From Paenibacillus mellifer (GTDB taxonomy: Bacteria; Bacillota; Bacilli; Paenibacillales; Paenibacillaceae): a DNA stretch of 64,000 bases. The notes beneath the pieces are model-generated. The model did no database searches. It was not told where the DNA came from and saw nothing but the letters and a program-made list of their open reading frames with translations. Of the stretch, positions 18,801 through 27,641 are shown one piece after another. The number at the start of each line of letters is the position of its first letter. Position 1 is the first letter of the stretch. The stretch lies in the NCBI RefSeq assembly GCF_023195895.1, contig NZ_JALPRK010000009.1:122236-186235 (forward strand), in the 5' to 3' direction. The position numbers and the translations under genes are program-made.

Positions 18801-19891
18801 CGGTAACGTTCCCCAAATTCACTGACTAAACCGGATAGTGCGCCAAGCAACGGAGCCATGTCATGCATCTCCCGCAAAAATGACTCCGCCGGCCGCCCGT
18901 ACAGCTGAGAGCGCAATTCGGCGAAGGTCTTCTTCGCATCTTCCCGCAGCGCTTTAACTCGCTCCTGGATACCCGGATCGGTCTGATCTTTCTTCACCGG
19001 CTTCAGCTTGCCGAAGCTCGCCCCCTGGAACACGTCGTACAGCGAAGCCCAGCTGCCGCTTGCCACCGCTTCTTGCAGAAACTGAACAACGTTAAGGTCT
19101 TCCTCCAATGACACGGCGTAGGGCTCGGGTCCTCCCGGGGACAACGCCAGCGCCTTCGCTTGCGACAGCAGGCTCATCGCGCCTCCGAGCGCCAATGCCG
19201 TATCGGCTAACAGGCTTTGGACCCATGCGCTCTCCTCTAAAGCGTCTAAATCCGGAGCCAAAAAAGCCGAGGACGCTTCCTGCAGCCAATGATCCGGCCA
19301 AGGATGGCTGCGGGAGAAATCGTAAAGCCGCTGTACCAGCGTAAACACGGCCGCATCGCTGCGCTCTCCGCCAAACTGATCGACCAGCTTGACGAACGGG
19401 CTGTCCGCCGGTTCGCTGCCGTATTTGTCCTCGAGCAGCTCCTCCAGCACCTCTTGCCGCAGGAGCGACGTTTCACTTTCCGAAGCGATCCGGAAGCCCG
19501 GATCCAGCGGAATCAACGTATAGTAACGCTGGATAACCTCCATACAGAAGGAGTGGAGCGTCGTGATCGAAGCCCGCCCCAACATGGCCAACTGACGATT
19601 CAAATACTCATTGTTCGAATCCTTGACCAGCTCCTTTTCGAGCGCTTCCGTGATCCGTCCCCGCATCTCCGCGGCCGCCGCTTTGGTGAACGTAGCCACC
19701 AACAGCCGGTCCACGCTCAGCGGCTGCTCGCGATCCGTCAACTTGCGGATGATTCGTTCGACGAGTACCGCCGTCTTGCCGGAGCCGGCCGCTGCCGCCA
19801 CCAGCATATCGCTGCCGGACAGGGCAATCGCCCGCCATTGGTCGTCACTCCAATAACTGCCGGCCGGTTTGGGTTTCATCGTGGTCGTCAT
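15872..19891 (-). CDS. addA: ATP-dependent helicase/nuclease subunit A
   Basis: 1339 residues. It is a UvrD-like helicase with Walker A AAAAGSGKTAVL at about residues 32-43 and DEYQDTN as motif II; KSKGLEFPVV and ALTRPKDKL mark the later helicase motifs. The C-terminal RecB-type nuclease carries GIVDCLF and LLDYKSD. With AddB it resects double-strand breaks up to a Chi sequence and loads RecA. The upstream ATG at 19936 is open, but the ATG at 19891 overlaps the addB stop by four bases (ATGA) and follows GGAG, so it is preferred. Confidence 0.95.
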   Translation of the reverse strand: MTTTMKPKPAGSYWSDDQWRAIALSGSDMLVAAAAGSGKTAVLVERIIRKLTDREQPLSVDRLLVATFTKAAAAEMRGRITEALEKELVKDSNNEYLNRQLAMLGRASITTLHSFCMEVIQRYYTLIPLDPGFRIASESETSLLRQEVLEELLEDKYGSEPADSPFVKLVDQFGGERSDAAVFTLVQRLYDFSRSHPWPDHWLQEASSAFLAPDLDALEESAWVQSLLADTALALGGAMSLLSQAKALALSPGGPEPYAVSLEEDLNVVQFLQEAVASGSWASLYDVFQGASFGKLKPVKKDQTDPGIQERVKALREDAKKTFAELRSQLYGRPAESFLREMHDMAPLLGALSGLVSEFGERYRLHKVSKGWLDFSDLEHYCLQILRHPDSEPGELRPSDAALEYRQQFDEVLLDEYQDTNTVQETIVRLISREKPGNRFMVGDVKQSIYRFRLAEPGLFLEKYRTYGDDFAGAGLRIDLARNFRSRREVVDAVNLLFRQIMNESVAEISYDPRAELVYGEGFPPEATEDYRPELLLIDRDAGSGGSSESSDRGDGETTEGEGGEEEDEAALIEAVRLEARAIAARIRGMLGEGSEPLRIYDKQHQAMRPVTFRDMVILLRSTLTWAPAMIEELRVEGIPAYGELSQGYFQASEVETMLSLLQVIDNPLQDIPLAAVLRSPLYDFSEEELADIRLASSGGRYYEAVLARAAAGNAERSPEGGDDPMSESGTESLNSVAGLDRDALSLKLQAFLRQLEAWRGMARVGQLGDLIREIYRETGYLEWVGGLPGGTQRQSNLQALLDRARQFEVSSSAPGLFRFLRYVNRLRENGGDFGAPGDAGEQGDGVRIMTIHKSKGLEFPVVFVAGLSKQFNRQDLNAPFLMHKEMGFGPKYVDADTRVSYPTLPNLAIRRRAQMELLAEEMRVLYVALTRPKDKLVLVSSVKNLTKSVEAWGGALEAGGEQLPDYLLARGRCYLDWIGPALIRHPSTRELRQFAGLPETGSALMADSPSEWNVAFIYARAAGQTGGAEAAATAEHAADPAQIKALLKGGPVAVQPEAADDSEVAALKEAVETRLSWTYPYASASRIAAKTSVTEMKALLAMPEEPARDVFAEAEMAREREQAEAAEQPEFKLHLRRPRFMEQRKLTPTERGVAYHTLMQHLPFDAEPGIAVVQATLTGLVERRIMTAEQAAAIDAENIARLLVSPLGELLRQADWVKREMPFSYGLPAAEASPQLGGLEAGVDAPTGTPAGAAIRELDGEIVLIQGIVDCLFAVDGKVYLLDYKSDRVLEHRGGTAALAESYRFQLELYAKAVEEITGAAVDEKWLYFFDGGQAVKL

Positions 19892-22800
19892 GAAGGGTTC
19901 GTCTCCTTTCCGCTCTCCTGTCCAAGGAGCTGCCAAATCTCGTTTTTGCCCGGCTTGCCGAGCACGTGGTACGCATTACCGTCCAGCGACTCCTCGAACC
20001 GGCACACCGGTTTGTAAGGACAAAACGTACAAGCCGTCTCCATCCCAAGTCGGTAAGGGGCAATCTGCACGTCCCCCTCGGTAATGCGGGTGCCGATTTC
20101 GGTGATCGTCTGCCGTACGGAACCGAGCAGCGTATCCCACTGATCCGGCGTCGCCACAGAAGCGCTGCTGTAAAAACCACCGTCCGCCTTAAGCGCGACG
20201 GGGATAATCTCCGAATACCCTTTTTCCAGCTGGGCGTCCATTTTCGCGATCACATCCCGGTCTGCCAGCAGCAGGCCTTTCATTTTGAACCGCTTCAACA
20301 GTTCTTGCTGCGCCTGCTCCGCACTCATGCCGTTGCTGCTCTGCAGCAGCGGATTGTGCACGTGGAAGTACAGCGTGCCTGCCGGAAGTGCAGGCTCGCC
20401 TAACCAGGCTTCCGCCGAGGACAGCAAGACATCCAGGTAGGTGAGCATTTGCAGCGACAAGCCGTAATACACCTCATGCAGCTTCAGATCGGTCTGGCTC
20501 GATTTGTAATCGATGACCCGCAGCAGTAAGCCTTGTTCCCCTTCCGCCATATCGACCCGGTCAATCCGGCCAACGATTTCCATGACGCAGCCGTTAGGCA
20601 ACTCGAACGTCAGTGGAGGCAGCGACCGCCCCGGTCCGAAATCCAGCTCCAGACCCACAGGCTCGAAGCTGCCGCGCCGCGCTTGCTCGCCAAGGATCAG
20701 CGAAGCACGGCCGACGATGGCTTTGAGCTTGCGAGAGATATACCCGTAACGCTTGGAGCTTAACAGGATTTCGCCTTGTAGCTTCGGCGCGAGTTCATCA
20801 ACCGCCGTATTTGCCGCTTGAATCGCTTCCTCCGGTGAGAGACTGCCCCAACTGCGGTTTTGCGCTTTGAAGGTGATCGCCATCTGACTGAGCGCAGCAT
20901 GGAACAGCTGCCCTATGTCCGGAGCTTGCAACCGGTAAAGCTGACGTTCCTTCAGCTTCAGTCCATGGGAAGCGAAATGTGCGAACGGACAAGCCGAGAA
21001 CTGCTCCATCCGCGACACGCTCGTCCGCAGCCGCTTGCCGTATAACCGCCTGCTGGTTGCCGGTGTCAAGCCGCGCACCCGGTTTCGATAATCCAGTGAA
21101 GTGAGCAAACGCGATGCCTTGCCCTCCCATTCCGGTTGGGTCTTGTACCATTCGAGCACGCGCCACCATAACGGCGAAATGGACTCTCCCGCTTTCCATC
21201 GCCGCAGCTGACCGATCAAAGCGCTGAGCGCGGGCCCTGGCCGCGAGACAAACTCCAGTTGCCAAGCAGCTTGGTCGTCCAGTCCGCCGACAGGTCCCGG
21301 TGCTAAGGCAAGCGACCGCTCCTGAAGTCCCGGGAAGATCCGTTTCACATGTCGGATGACCTCGGACGGTAGAAGCGCGCCGCCTTCCCCGTCCGCAGCT
21401 GGATAGCTAAGCCAAAGCGAGCTGCTCGCCCCTGACAGCGCCTCGTACACGAGGAATCGTTCATCCAACAACTTGCGGGCAAGCCCCGGGGCGAGCTGTA
21501 AGCCGATTTCCACCAGTCGCTGCCGCTCTTGCTCGCTGAGTACGCCTTCCTCCTGCAGGTTCGCCGGCATAATTCCCTCGTTGATGCCGAGCAGGAACAG
21601 ATGCTTGACCTGCCCCGAACGCGTACGTTCGGTACTCCCGATCAGCACCTGGTCGAGCGAAGGCGGCACCAGCGATACCTTCAGCTCCTTGAGCCCGGTA
21701 TCCAAAACCCCGGCAAACAGCTCCAACTCCAGTGACTCGTCCCCCATCATTTCTACGATCTGGTCCAACACGTCCAGGACCGCACCCCATAATTGGCGAT
21801 GCTCCATTGCCTGGCGAGGTTTGCCTTCGCGCACCGTCTTGTGCGCCAGCACATCGAGGCGCTGAGCCGCCTCTACGCTCTCCAGCAATTGATAAACTGC
21901 TGCACACATATCCGCGGCGTTTTTCGCTTTACGGATTTCTTTCTCGAACGCCGATAAAGGACCTGCAACCGCAACGCGGCACCGCTCTAGCAGTTCCAGC
22001 TGCTCCAGTGCTTTAGCCGAAGCCGCCGTTTGATCATCCTGCTCGAGCGACAGGCTTGGCGCGGACTTCCACGGCCGTCCGTCGAACCAACGGTAGCCTT
22101 GGATGCCGCTCGCCAGCGCATAATTCTCCAGCCTATCCATATGTTCGCGCGTTAAGCTGCCGTCCAGCGGTAGAAGAAATTCGCTCTTTACACAGCGGAA
22201 TACGTCTTCGTATTTCCAGAATCCGAGCACGACGTCCAGCGCCGCCCGGATAAATTCAACCATCGGGTGAAACAGCAGGCTTGTCTTCTGGTCCAGAAAA
22301 TATGGGATCCCGTAGGCTTCCATCGTCGGAGCGAGCAGCTCTTCGTAATCCCCCAGATTACGCACCAGCAGCGCCATATCCCGCCAGCGTGTTCCTTCTT
22401 CCCTGGCTAAGCGCACCATCTCGCGCGCGGTGCCTTCGACCTCGGCACGCCGGCTGGCCGCCCGATGTAAAGACAAAGCCCGTCCCAGATCTTGCGGCGG
22501 AGTTGCTTGAGGCCACGGGGTACGCCGCTCGTAAGCCAACTCCAGATACGAAAGCGTCTCGCTCTCCCGAAAGCGTGGGAACGGACGCTCCTCCAGCAGC
22601 TCGGCTGGCTGGACCTCGATCCCCGCTTCCGCAGCCAATTGGCTCAGTTTGACGAAGGCAGACGCGGGAGTGTGGAACAGATTTAATTCATGCGGCAACG
22701 TTCCGTCACTGTAGGTGCGATCGAGCGTCAACGAGATTGTGACAGACGCGGCTGCCTTGAGCAGTGCGATGATCGCCGTGTATTCCTGCGGGGTAAACGT

Positions 22801-23430
22801 GTGGAATCCGTCAATCCATATCTCTGCTCCCTGCAAATAAGCCGATTCCGCGGCCCCCTGCGCCAACTTGACCACATGGTCTTCGTTGTCGATATACAAG
22901 CGGGACAGCTCCTCGTCGAATTCGGCGAACAGCAGGCTAAGATCGTGCATTTTATCCTTCAGTAATGGGGACTCTCCTTCGGTTTGTTCCAGAAGGCGAT
23001 AGTGCTCCTGTAAAGCCGGGAAATCCACGTTATATTTCTTCATTTCCGTATACAGTCCGGCGATCCGATCGATTAGTCCGAGCTGATCCCCGCCGTGCCC
23101 AAACAGCTTTAGCTCGCCTTTCCGTCGGCGCATGAGCTTGTACAGCAGCATTTTTTTGCCTTCGTCATCGATTGGCACAAGCGCAGCACCGCCGGTTTCC
23201 TGCATAACGCGCAGCGCCAGGCGGCGAAAGCCCAGCACCTGAGTGCGGACAGTTCCGCGAAGTCCGGGGGCGGTGGCGATTCGCTGTTCGATTTGGAAGG
23301 TGCCTTGCTCCGGGGTCAAGATGATGAGCGGCGGACCGGTCGGATGCTCGCGCAGCGCAGCGGTTACTCGGTCGAGAATGAGGCTGGTTTTACCGCTGCC
23401 GGAGCGGCCAAGTATGAACTGTAAAGACAT
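19888..23430 (-). CDS. addB: ATP-dependent helicase/nuclease subunit B
   Basis: 1180 residues from the ATG at 23430, seven bases after GGAGG. Walker A GRSGSGKTS is at residues 9-17. The helicase-like region is degenerate, as expected for AddB, which reads Chi rather than unwinding. The C-terminal nuclease ends in the iron-sulphur cluster ligands C-x2-C-x5-C (CTFCPYKPVC); the fourth cysteine is probably the one in SACPFAHF. VIDYKSSQTD is the nuclease motif. It is first of the addB-addA-sbcD-sbcC run. Confidence 0.94.
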   Translation of the reverse strand: MSLQFILGRSGSGKTSLILDRVTAALREHPTGPPLIILTPEQGTFQIEQRIATAPGLRGTVRTQVLGFRRLALRVMQETGGAALVPIDDEGKKMLLYKLMRRRKGELKLFGHGGDQLGLIDRIAGLYTEMKKYNVDFPALQEHYRLLEQTEGESPLLKDKMHDLSLLFAEFDEELSRLYIDNEDHVVKLAQGAAESAYLQGAEIWIDGFHTFTPQEYTAIIALLKAAASVTISLTLDRTYSDGTLPHELNLFHTPASAFVKLSQLAAEAGIEVQPAELLEERPFPRFRESETLSYLELAYERRTPWPQATPPQDLGRALSLHRAASRRAEVEGTAREMVRLAREEGTRWRDMALLVRNLGDYEELLAPTMEAYGIPYFLDQKTSLLFHPMVEFIRAALDVVLGFWKYEDVFRCVKSEFLLPLDGSLTREHMDRLENYALASGIQGYRWFDGRPWKSAPSLSLEQDDQTAASAKALEQLELLERCRVAVAGPLSAFEKEIRKAKNAADMCAAVYQLLESVEAAQRLDVLAHKTVREGKPRQAMEHRQLWGAVLDVLDQIVEMMGDESLELELFAGVLDTGLKELKVSLVPPSLDQVLIGSTERTRSGQVKHLFLLGINEGIMPANLQEEGVLSEQERQRLVEIGLQLAPGLARKLLDERFLVYEALSGASSSLWLSYPAADGEGGALLPSEVIRHVKRIFPGLQERSLALAPGPVGGLDDQAAWQLEFVSRPGPALSALIGQLRRWKAGESISPLWWRVLEWYKTQPEWEGKASRLLTSLDYRNRVRGLTPATSRRLYGKRLRTSVSRMEQFSACPFAHFASHGLKLKERQLYRLQAPDIGQLFHAALSQMAITFKAQNRSWGSLSPEEAIQAANTAVDELAPKLQGEILLSSKRYGYISRKLKAIVGRASLILGEQARRGSFEPVGLELDFGPGRSLPPLTFELPNGCVMEIVGRIDRVDMAEGEQGLLLRVIDYKSSQTDLKLHEVYYGLSLQMLTYLDVLLSSAEAWLGEPALPAGTLYFHVHNPLLQSSNGMSAEQAQQELLKRFKMKGLLLADRDVIAKMDAQLEKGYSEIIPVALKADGGFYSSASVATPDQWDTLLGSVRQTITEIGTRITEGDVQIAPYRLGMETACTFCPYKPVCRFEESLDGNAYHVLGKPGKNEIWQLLGQESGKETNPS

Positions 23431-23507
23431 GAAAGTACCTCCTACCACGGACAATTCGTTAGTTTCCAGTATAACATAAATACGATCAAACATTCGTATA
23501 TAAAAAT

Positions 23508-23540
23508 AGCCCCGCTTCGCGATAACCGCGAAACGAGGCC
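23508..23540 (-). terminator. Terminator upstream of addB
   Basis: A 14-bp stem including G-U pairs (23508-23521 with 23527-23540) followed on the minus strand by ATTTTTATA. It ends the transcript of the small gene at 23559-23786 before addB begins. Confidence 0.75.
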
Positions 23541-23558
23541 CATCTATCTCTATCCAAG

Positions 23559-23786
23559 TCAGAAATCTGCCTGTTGCCTATTTTTCTTGTAGCTGTCCAT
23601 CCATTCCGGGTGAGCCGGAATGTTTCGGACGAAATCGAGCAGCAGGCTTAGACCCGATTTGGCGTCCCCTTGCGCAAAAGCTTCGGTCATTTTCCCGTAG
23701 GTTTCGGGATGAACGAACTCCAGCAGTTTATCCGCCGCCACGTAGTCCTGCGGAGCTCCCGCGGGACGATCCGGGATCGTCACCAT
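23559..23786 (-). CDS. Hypothetical protein, 75 residues
   Basis: A short acidic protein of unrecognised family. It contains GKMTEAFAQGDAKSGLSLLL followed by a predicted helix and a lysine-rich end. There is no signal peptide, membrane helix or metal motif. A GAGG site lies only four to five bases before the ATG. It is followed by a good terminator, which supports a real transcribed unit. Spacing to the upstream methyltransferase gene is 71 bases. Function unknown. Confidence 0.6.
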   Translation of the reverse strand: MVTIPDRPAGAPQDYVAADKLLEFVHPETYGKMTEAFAQGDAKSGLSLLLDFVRNIPAHPEWMDSYKKNRQQADF

Positions 23787-23857
23787 TTTTCCTCTTACCC
23801 TTAGCTATCGGCAGAAATCAGGAAAAATGTTACATCCGTGTCTCTTGGTTTCCAAGG

Positions 23858-25231
23858 TTAGAGAGCGTCTTTACTACGCACCTCGAAAATGGCAAATTTC
23901 AGGTAATGACCTTCGTCGACCCCAAGGATCTGCGGATGGTCTTTCCCGGCTGCCCGCCATTCGACCAAGCGCAGCACCTTTCCCGCATCCTCTGCGGCTT
24001 CCAAAATTGTCTCCAGGAACAGATCCGGACGCATATGGTAGGAGCAGCTGGCCGTTACCAAATACCCGCCTTCGTTCACCAGCTTCATGCCGTGAAGGTT
24101 AATGTCCTTGTAGCCGCGGCAAGCGCCTTTGACCGCTGCTTTCGTCTTGGCGAACGCTGGCGGATCGAGAATAACGACATCCCAGGTCCGACCGCCGCCG
24201 GCCGTTAACGGCACGGAGGTGTCAACCTTGGCGTCTTGCGCCGCCCGACGCGTCCGCTCTTCTACCCCCTTCACCTGGCTCCGCAGGTAGTCAAAGGCAT
24301 CGGCTACGACAAATTCAACGCGTTCGGTGAATCCATTTAGTTCGACGTTCCGTTTCGCGCTTTCAATCGCATGCTCGGAGATGTCAAGGCAGGTGACCTT
24401 TTTGGCCCCATATTGGCAGGCATGCAACGTAAAGCTTCCGGTGTGTGAGAAGCATTCCAGCACGGTCGCCCCGTCCCAGTATGGGAAGGTGACCTCTTTG
24501 CCGTTCCGGTTGACCGGCGCGACCCGCACGCCGCCGTCTTCCGTCGGCAGCTCTTGCAGCGCGATTCCGCTTCGTCCGCCCCACCCGGTCATCAGCGGTT
24601 TGATGGAGGCCCTGTTTTCCCGTTGGTCGAAGAAATACCCCGTTTTTTGTCCCTGTTCGATATCCACTTCGATCTGGAGCCCGTTCTCTGTCACGATGAC
24701 ATGACGCGGCGGCTCTCCGAATATCGGCCCTTTCACCTGCTCCAGGCCTTCCATTTCGCGTACGGATACATCGCTGCGTTCGTAAATGCCAACGGGATGC
24801 AACACTTCCGTCAGCGCCGCGACGATCTGTTCCCGGCAGCGATCCATCCCCAGCGTTAGCAACTGGACAACCAGCACCTCTCCGAACTTGTCCACGATCA
24901 GCCCAGGCAAAAAGTCCGCTTCCCCGTAAACCAGCCGGTAGGCATCCTCTTTCACGAACCGTTCCCGATGCTTCAAGCATTCCGTAAACCGGCGGACAAA
25001 AAAGGCGGTGTCCATCGCCGCCAGCGGCGTATAGGATACGACGCGAACGGTAATTTGCGAGGCCGGGTTGTAATACCCTGTAGCCAGGTAGCGGTGCCTG
25101 TGGTCAACAATCTCAACCAGAGCGCCCGGTTCCACGTTCCCTTCTACACTCTCAATTTCGTTTTTGAAGATCCAAGGATGTCCCTTTTCCAACCGTTTCT
25201 TACGGCTGCGCTGCAGTATGACCCTTGCCAC
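23858..25231 (-). CDS. Class I SAM-dependent rRNA methyltransferase, RlmI/YccW type
   Basis: 457 residues from a GTG at 25231. An N-terminal PUA-like domain (KGHPWIFKNEI) is followed by a Rossmann methyltransferase core: ATVLECFSHTGSFTLHA is the SAM-binding loop, VTCLDISEHAIE the acidic strand, and VVILDPPAFAKTK the catalytic motif of m5C RNA enzymes. E. coli RlmI methylates 23S rRNA C1962; whether this protein has the same target is inference. The frame is open to 25369, but the residues before the GTG are not protein-like and GGAG precedes the GTG. Confidence 0.88.
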   Translation of the reverse strand: MARVILQRSRKKRLEKGHPWIFKNEIESVEGNVEPGALVEIVDHRHRYLATGYYNPASQITVRVVSYTPLAAMDTAFFVRRFTECLKHRERFVKEDAYRLVYGEADFLPGLIVDKFGEVLVVQLLTLGMDRCREQIVAALTEVLHPVGIYERSDVSVREMEGLEQVKGPIFGEPPRHVIVTENGLQIEVDIEQGQKTGYFFDQRENRASIKPLMTGWGGRSGIALQELPTEDGGVRVAPVNRNGKEVTFPYWDGATVLECFSHTGSFTLHACQYGAKKVTCLDISEHAIESAKRNVELNGFTERVEFVVADAFDYLRSQVKGVEERTRRAAQDAKVDTSVPLTAGGGRTWDVVILDPPAFAKTKAAVKGACRGYKDINLHGMKLVNEGGYLVTASCSYHMRPDLFLETILEAAEDAGKVLRLVEWRAAGKDHPQILGVDEGHYLKFAIFEVRSKDAL

Positions 25232-25398
25232 TCGATACTTCACTCCTTCATAGAATATACGCCTAGGCCTCATGGCGACTCTTCCGACTTGGATGTACAC
25301 CTGCTTGGATAGCATGGAAGTTGTCCATCTGTCATATATGTAACTTGTACGAATGTAGCTGATTTGCACTTCATTTTGCGAAAAAGGGGATCGCCGAT

Positions 25399-26394
25399 AT
25401 GTTTCAAGACATCTTGTTCCCGGTGACGTTTGGGCTCGCCCTGTTCCTGTTTGGCATGAAGGTGATGGAGGCAGCCCTGCATGCTTGGGCCGGCCCGAAA
25501 CTGATCGGTTTTCTTCATCGGACTACGCGAACGCCTTGGACCGGCTTGCTGTCGAGTACGCTGATCACGGCCGTTCTGCAGAGCAGCACAGCCGTTACGG
25601 TCATGACGATCGGGCTCGTTAACGCCAGGTTGTTGTCCTACGCTCGAACGTTAGGGATCATCCTGGGAGGCAATATCGGAACCTGCCTGACTACGGAGCT
25701 GCTTGCCCTTAATATAGCCAAGCTAGGCGTTCCCATGCTCCTCGTTTCGTTAGGGCTGTGGGCGGCCGCCGTACTTGGCGGCGAAATGCTGCCGAGCTAT
25801 ATCCAGCGCCGCTTGCCTTGGCTACAACCCTTGCAGTTTGGTGCCCTTGCTATGGCCGGCTTCAGCCTCGTAATGATCGCAATCCGCTTCATGCAGTCGA
25901 TCGGTCCGGCGCTGGAGGAGCGCGGCGTGATCGCCTGGCTGCTGGAGCATGCCACCGGCAGCCTATTGTGGGGCGCCTTCGCCGGCGCCCTCCTGACGGC
26001 GATCATTCACAGCAGCGCCGCGGTTGTCGCCATGACCATGGGACTTGCCGCCAGCGGTGCCCTGCCCGTGGAGTTTGGGATCGCCATGGTCATCGGCTCC
26101 AACGTTGGCACCTGCGTCACCGCGGTGATCGCCGCGATCGGCGGCACCCGGCCGGGACGGTTCGTCGCCTGGTCGCACGTGGCGCTGAACGTACTGGGGG
26201 CGGCGTTGTTCCTGCCGCTGGTTCCGCTGCTGCAAGCGGTGGCAACCTCGCTGACCGGCGATCTCTCGGCGCAAATTGCCCATACGCAAACGATTTTTAA
26301 CGTCGTAAGCTCCCTGTTGGCGCTGCCCTTCTGCTATTTGCCGATCTGGTCTCGGCTGGATCGGTCCGGGGCCGACGATCTTGCCATTAAATAG
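25399..26394 (+). CDS. Na+/phosphate symporter family protein (YqeW/NptA-like)
   Basis: A 331-residue membrane protein with two repeated halves: the first carries LQSSTAVTVMTIG and GGNIGTCLT, the second HSSAAVVAMTMG and GSNVGTCVT. This duplicated QSS-plus-GTC pattern is the substrate-binding core of the PNaS family. There is no C-terminal PhoU-like domain, as in B. subtilis YqeW. Location next to mtaB also matches yqeW. It is the first plus-strand gene in the window; an AAGGGGA ribosome site precedes the ATG. Its stop codon lies inside unit 1 of palindrome array B. Confidence 0.88.
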   Translation: MFQDILFPVTFGLALFLFGMKVMEAALHAWAGPKLIGFLHRTTRTPWTGLLSSTLITAVLQSSTAVTVMTIGLVNARLLSYARTLGIILGGNIGTCLTTELLALNIAKLGVPMLLVSLGLWAAAVLGGEMLPSYIQRRLPWLQPLQFGALAMAGFSLVMIAIRFMQSIGPALEERGVIAWLLEHATGSLLWGAFAGALLTAIIHSSAAVVAMTMGLAASGALPVEFGIAMVIGSNVGTCVTAVIAAIGGTRPGRFVAWSHVALNVLGAALFLPLVPLLQAVATSLTGDLSAQIAHTQTIFNVVSSLLALPFCYLPIWSRLDRSGADDLAIK

Positions 26395-26576
26395 TTGCAG
26401 GAAGTGCTTCTATTTCTATGAAGAGTTGCTAATTTCCCTAATTAGCGGCAAAAATGCAGTTATTTTCGCCGATATCCTCCCATTACTCAAATACCGTAGA
26501 AAATAACTGCACTCTTGCACTTATCCCAGCCTATTGGACGATTTCAGCAGAAATAACTGCATTTGAGCACCTATTC
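26390..26576. repeat. Four-unit palindrome array, family B
   Basis: The units are 26390-26414, 26440-26464, 26502-26526 and 26552-26576, with start spacings 50, 62 and 50. Units 3 and 4 begin AATAACTGCA on the plus strand; units 1 and 2 are the same family on the minus strand. Each is an imperfect palindrome, for example AATAG..GCA against TGC..CTATT in unit 1. The array fills the space between two convergent genes and overlaps the yqeW-like stop codon. Confidence 0.8.
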
Positions 26577-26584
26577 CCCTCCGC

Positions 26585-27022
26585 TCAATTTTCCGGCTCG
26601 ACGCCAAGCATCTTAAGCGCATGTTCCAAGATGAAATCGTTGTTGTCGTACCCTGCCTTGAGCTGCTGACGCCAAGCCTCCTGCGGCTCATACCAAGACA
26701 CGCTGCGGATCTCCTCAATCTGAGGCCGAAGCGCCCCGCTTTGCCATTGAACCAGGTAGTAATGGACTTCTTTATCGACGTTCCCCAGTTTGGGATGATG
26801 GTAAGTATAAGCGATGATATCGATGAGTTTTTCGATCCGGCCCACAATGCCGGTTTCCTCCAAAATTTCGCGAAGCGCCGTTTGCTCTACGGTTTCTCCC
26901 GGTTCTCTCTTCCCCTTCGGAAATGATATTTTGCCGTAACGGTCGGTAATCAGCTGCACTTGCAGCCGCCCGTCTTGGATGCGATAGACGACGCCTCCAG
27001 CAGAGATTTCTTTGAATGACAT
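26585..27022 (-). CDS. Nudix hydrolase
   Basis: 145 residues. A complete Nudix box runs from residue 37: G, five residues, E43, seven residues, then REILEETGI at 51-59. The family hydrolyses a nucleoside diphosphate linked to another group; substrate specificity cannot be read here. It converges with the Na/Pi symporter, separated by palindrome array B, and a 619-base repeat-rich gap lies upstream. Confidence 0.9.
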   Translation of the reverse strand: MSFKEISAGGVVYRIQDGRLQVQLITDRYGKISFPKGKREPGETVEQTALREILEETGIVGRIEKLIDIIAYTYHHPKLGNVDKEVHYYLVQWQSGALRPQIEEIRSVSWYEPQEAWRQQLKAGYDNNDFILEHALKMLGVEPEN

Positions 27023-27073
27023 TCTGGCTGTACCTCCTTAAAATGACTCAACCCGGGACTCAACCCTCCCAAA

Positions 27074-27096
27074 CCCTCCCTTACCGTAAGGGAGGG
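27074..27096. repeat. Perfect 10-bp hairpin in the Nudix-mtaB gap
   Basis: CCCTCCCTTA and TAAGGGAGGG surround a CCG loop. There is no T-tract on either side, so it is not an ordinary terminator. It stands 45 bases ahead of the tandem repeat that occupies the rest of this 619-base gene-free gap. Confidence 0.6.
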
Positions 27097-27140
27097 CCCC
27101 CATGGGCCTGCTGCCCTTGGGGATCCCGCAAACTGGACGA

Positions 27141-27530
27141 ACGTGGGATCGACTGAGGCGCTCCTGCCGCTGTTCCCTTCGGGAATGCGCTTAACGTTGG
27201 CTCGTGGAACGCTTTTCTCCCTTCGGGTACGTCTTACTTCTTGCGCTCCTAGGTTACCCCTTTGAAAACCTAGAGAACGTGGGATTGACTGAGGCGCTCC
27301 TGACCGCTGTTCCCTTTGGGAATGCGCTTGACGTTGGCTCATGGAACGCTTTTCCCCCTTCAGGTACGTCTTACTTCTTGTTCTCCTGGGTTACCTAATT
27401 AACACCCTACCAAAAACGTGGGATCGGCTGAGGCGCTCCTGACCGCTGTTCCCTTCGGGAATGCGCTTGGCGTTGGTTCGTGGAGCGCTTATCCCTTCGG
27501 GAATGCGCTTGTTACCTTCCATGTCACTTG
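27141..27530. repeat. Three-copy tandem repeat of about 137 nt
   Basis: The copies begin ACGTGGGAT at 27141, 27277 and 27416, so the periods are 136 and 139. Each contains CTGAGGCGCTCCTG followed by a hairpin TTCCC-TTC-GGGAA (with a substitution in copy 2) and TGCGCTT, then a second CCCTTC-type turn. Copy 3 is shorter and degenerates after about 100 bases. Periods are not multiples of three and there is no shared reading frame, so it is non-coding. Confidence 0.85.
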
Positions 27531-27580
27531 TTAATTATAGGCGCAGCGTACTCATACTTCCAATTCGCCCTTATGTAACA

Positions 27581-27615
27581 ACAAGGATTTCAACCCGTAG
27601 GGGTGAAATCCTTGT
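27581..27615 (-). terminator. Terminator downstream of mtaB
   Basis: A stem of about 15 pairs (27581-27596 with 27601-27615) 27 bases beyond the mtaB stop. The following minus-strand sequence is only moderately T-rich. Confidence 0.65.
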
Positions 27616-27641
27616 TTCGTGCCCGGTGGCGGGCGGAAGTA

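Noticed and set aside
26950..27398. Reading frames across the tandem repeat (130 codons minus, 64 codons plus).
   Set aside because: The repeat period is not a multiple of three and the frames share no sequence between copies; there are no ribosome sites.
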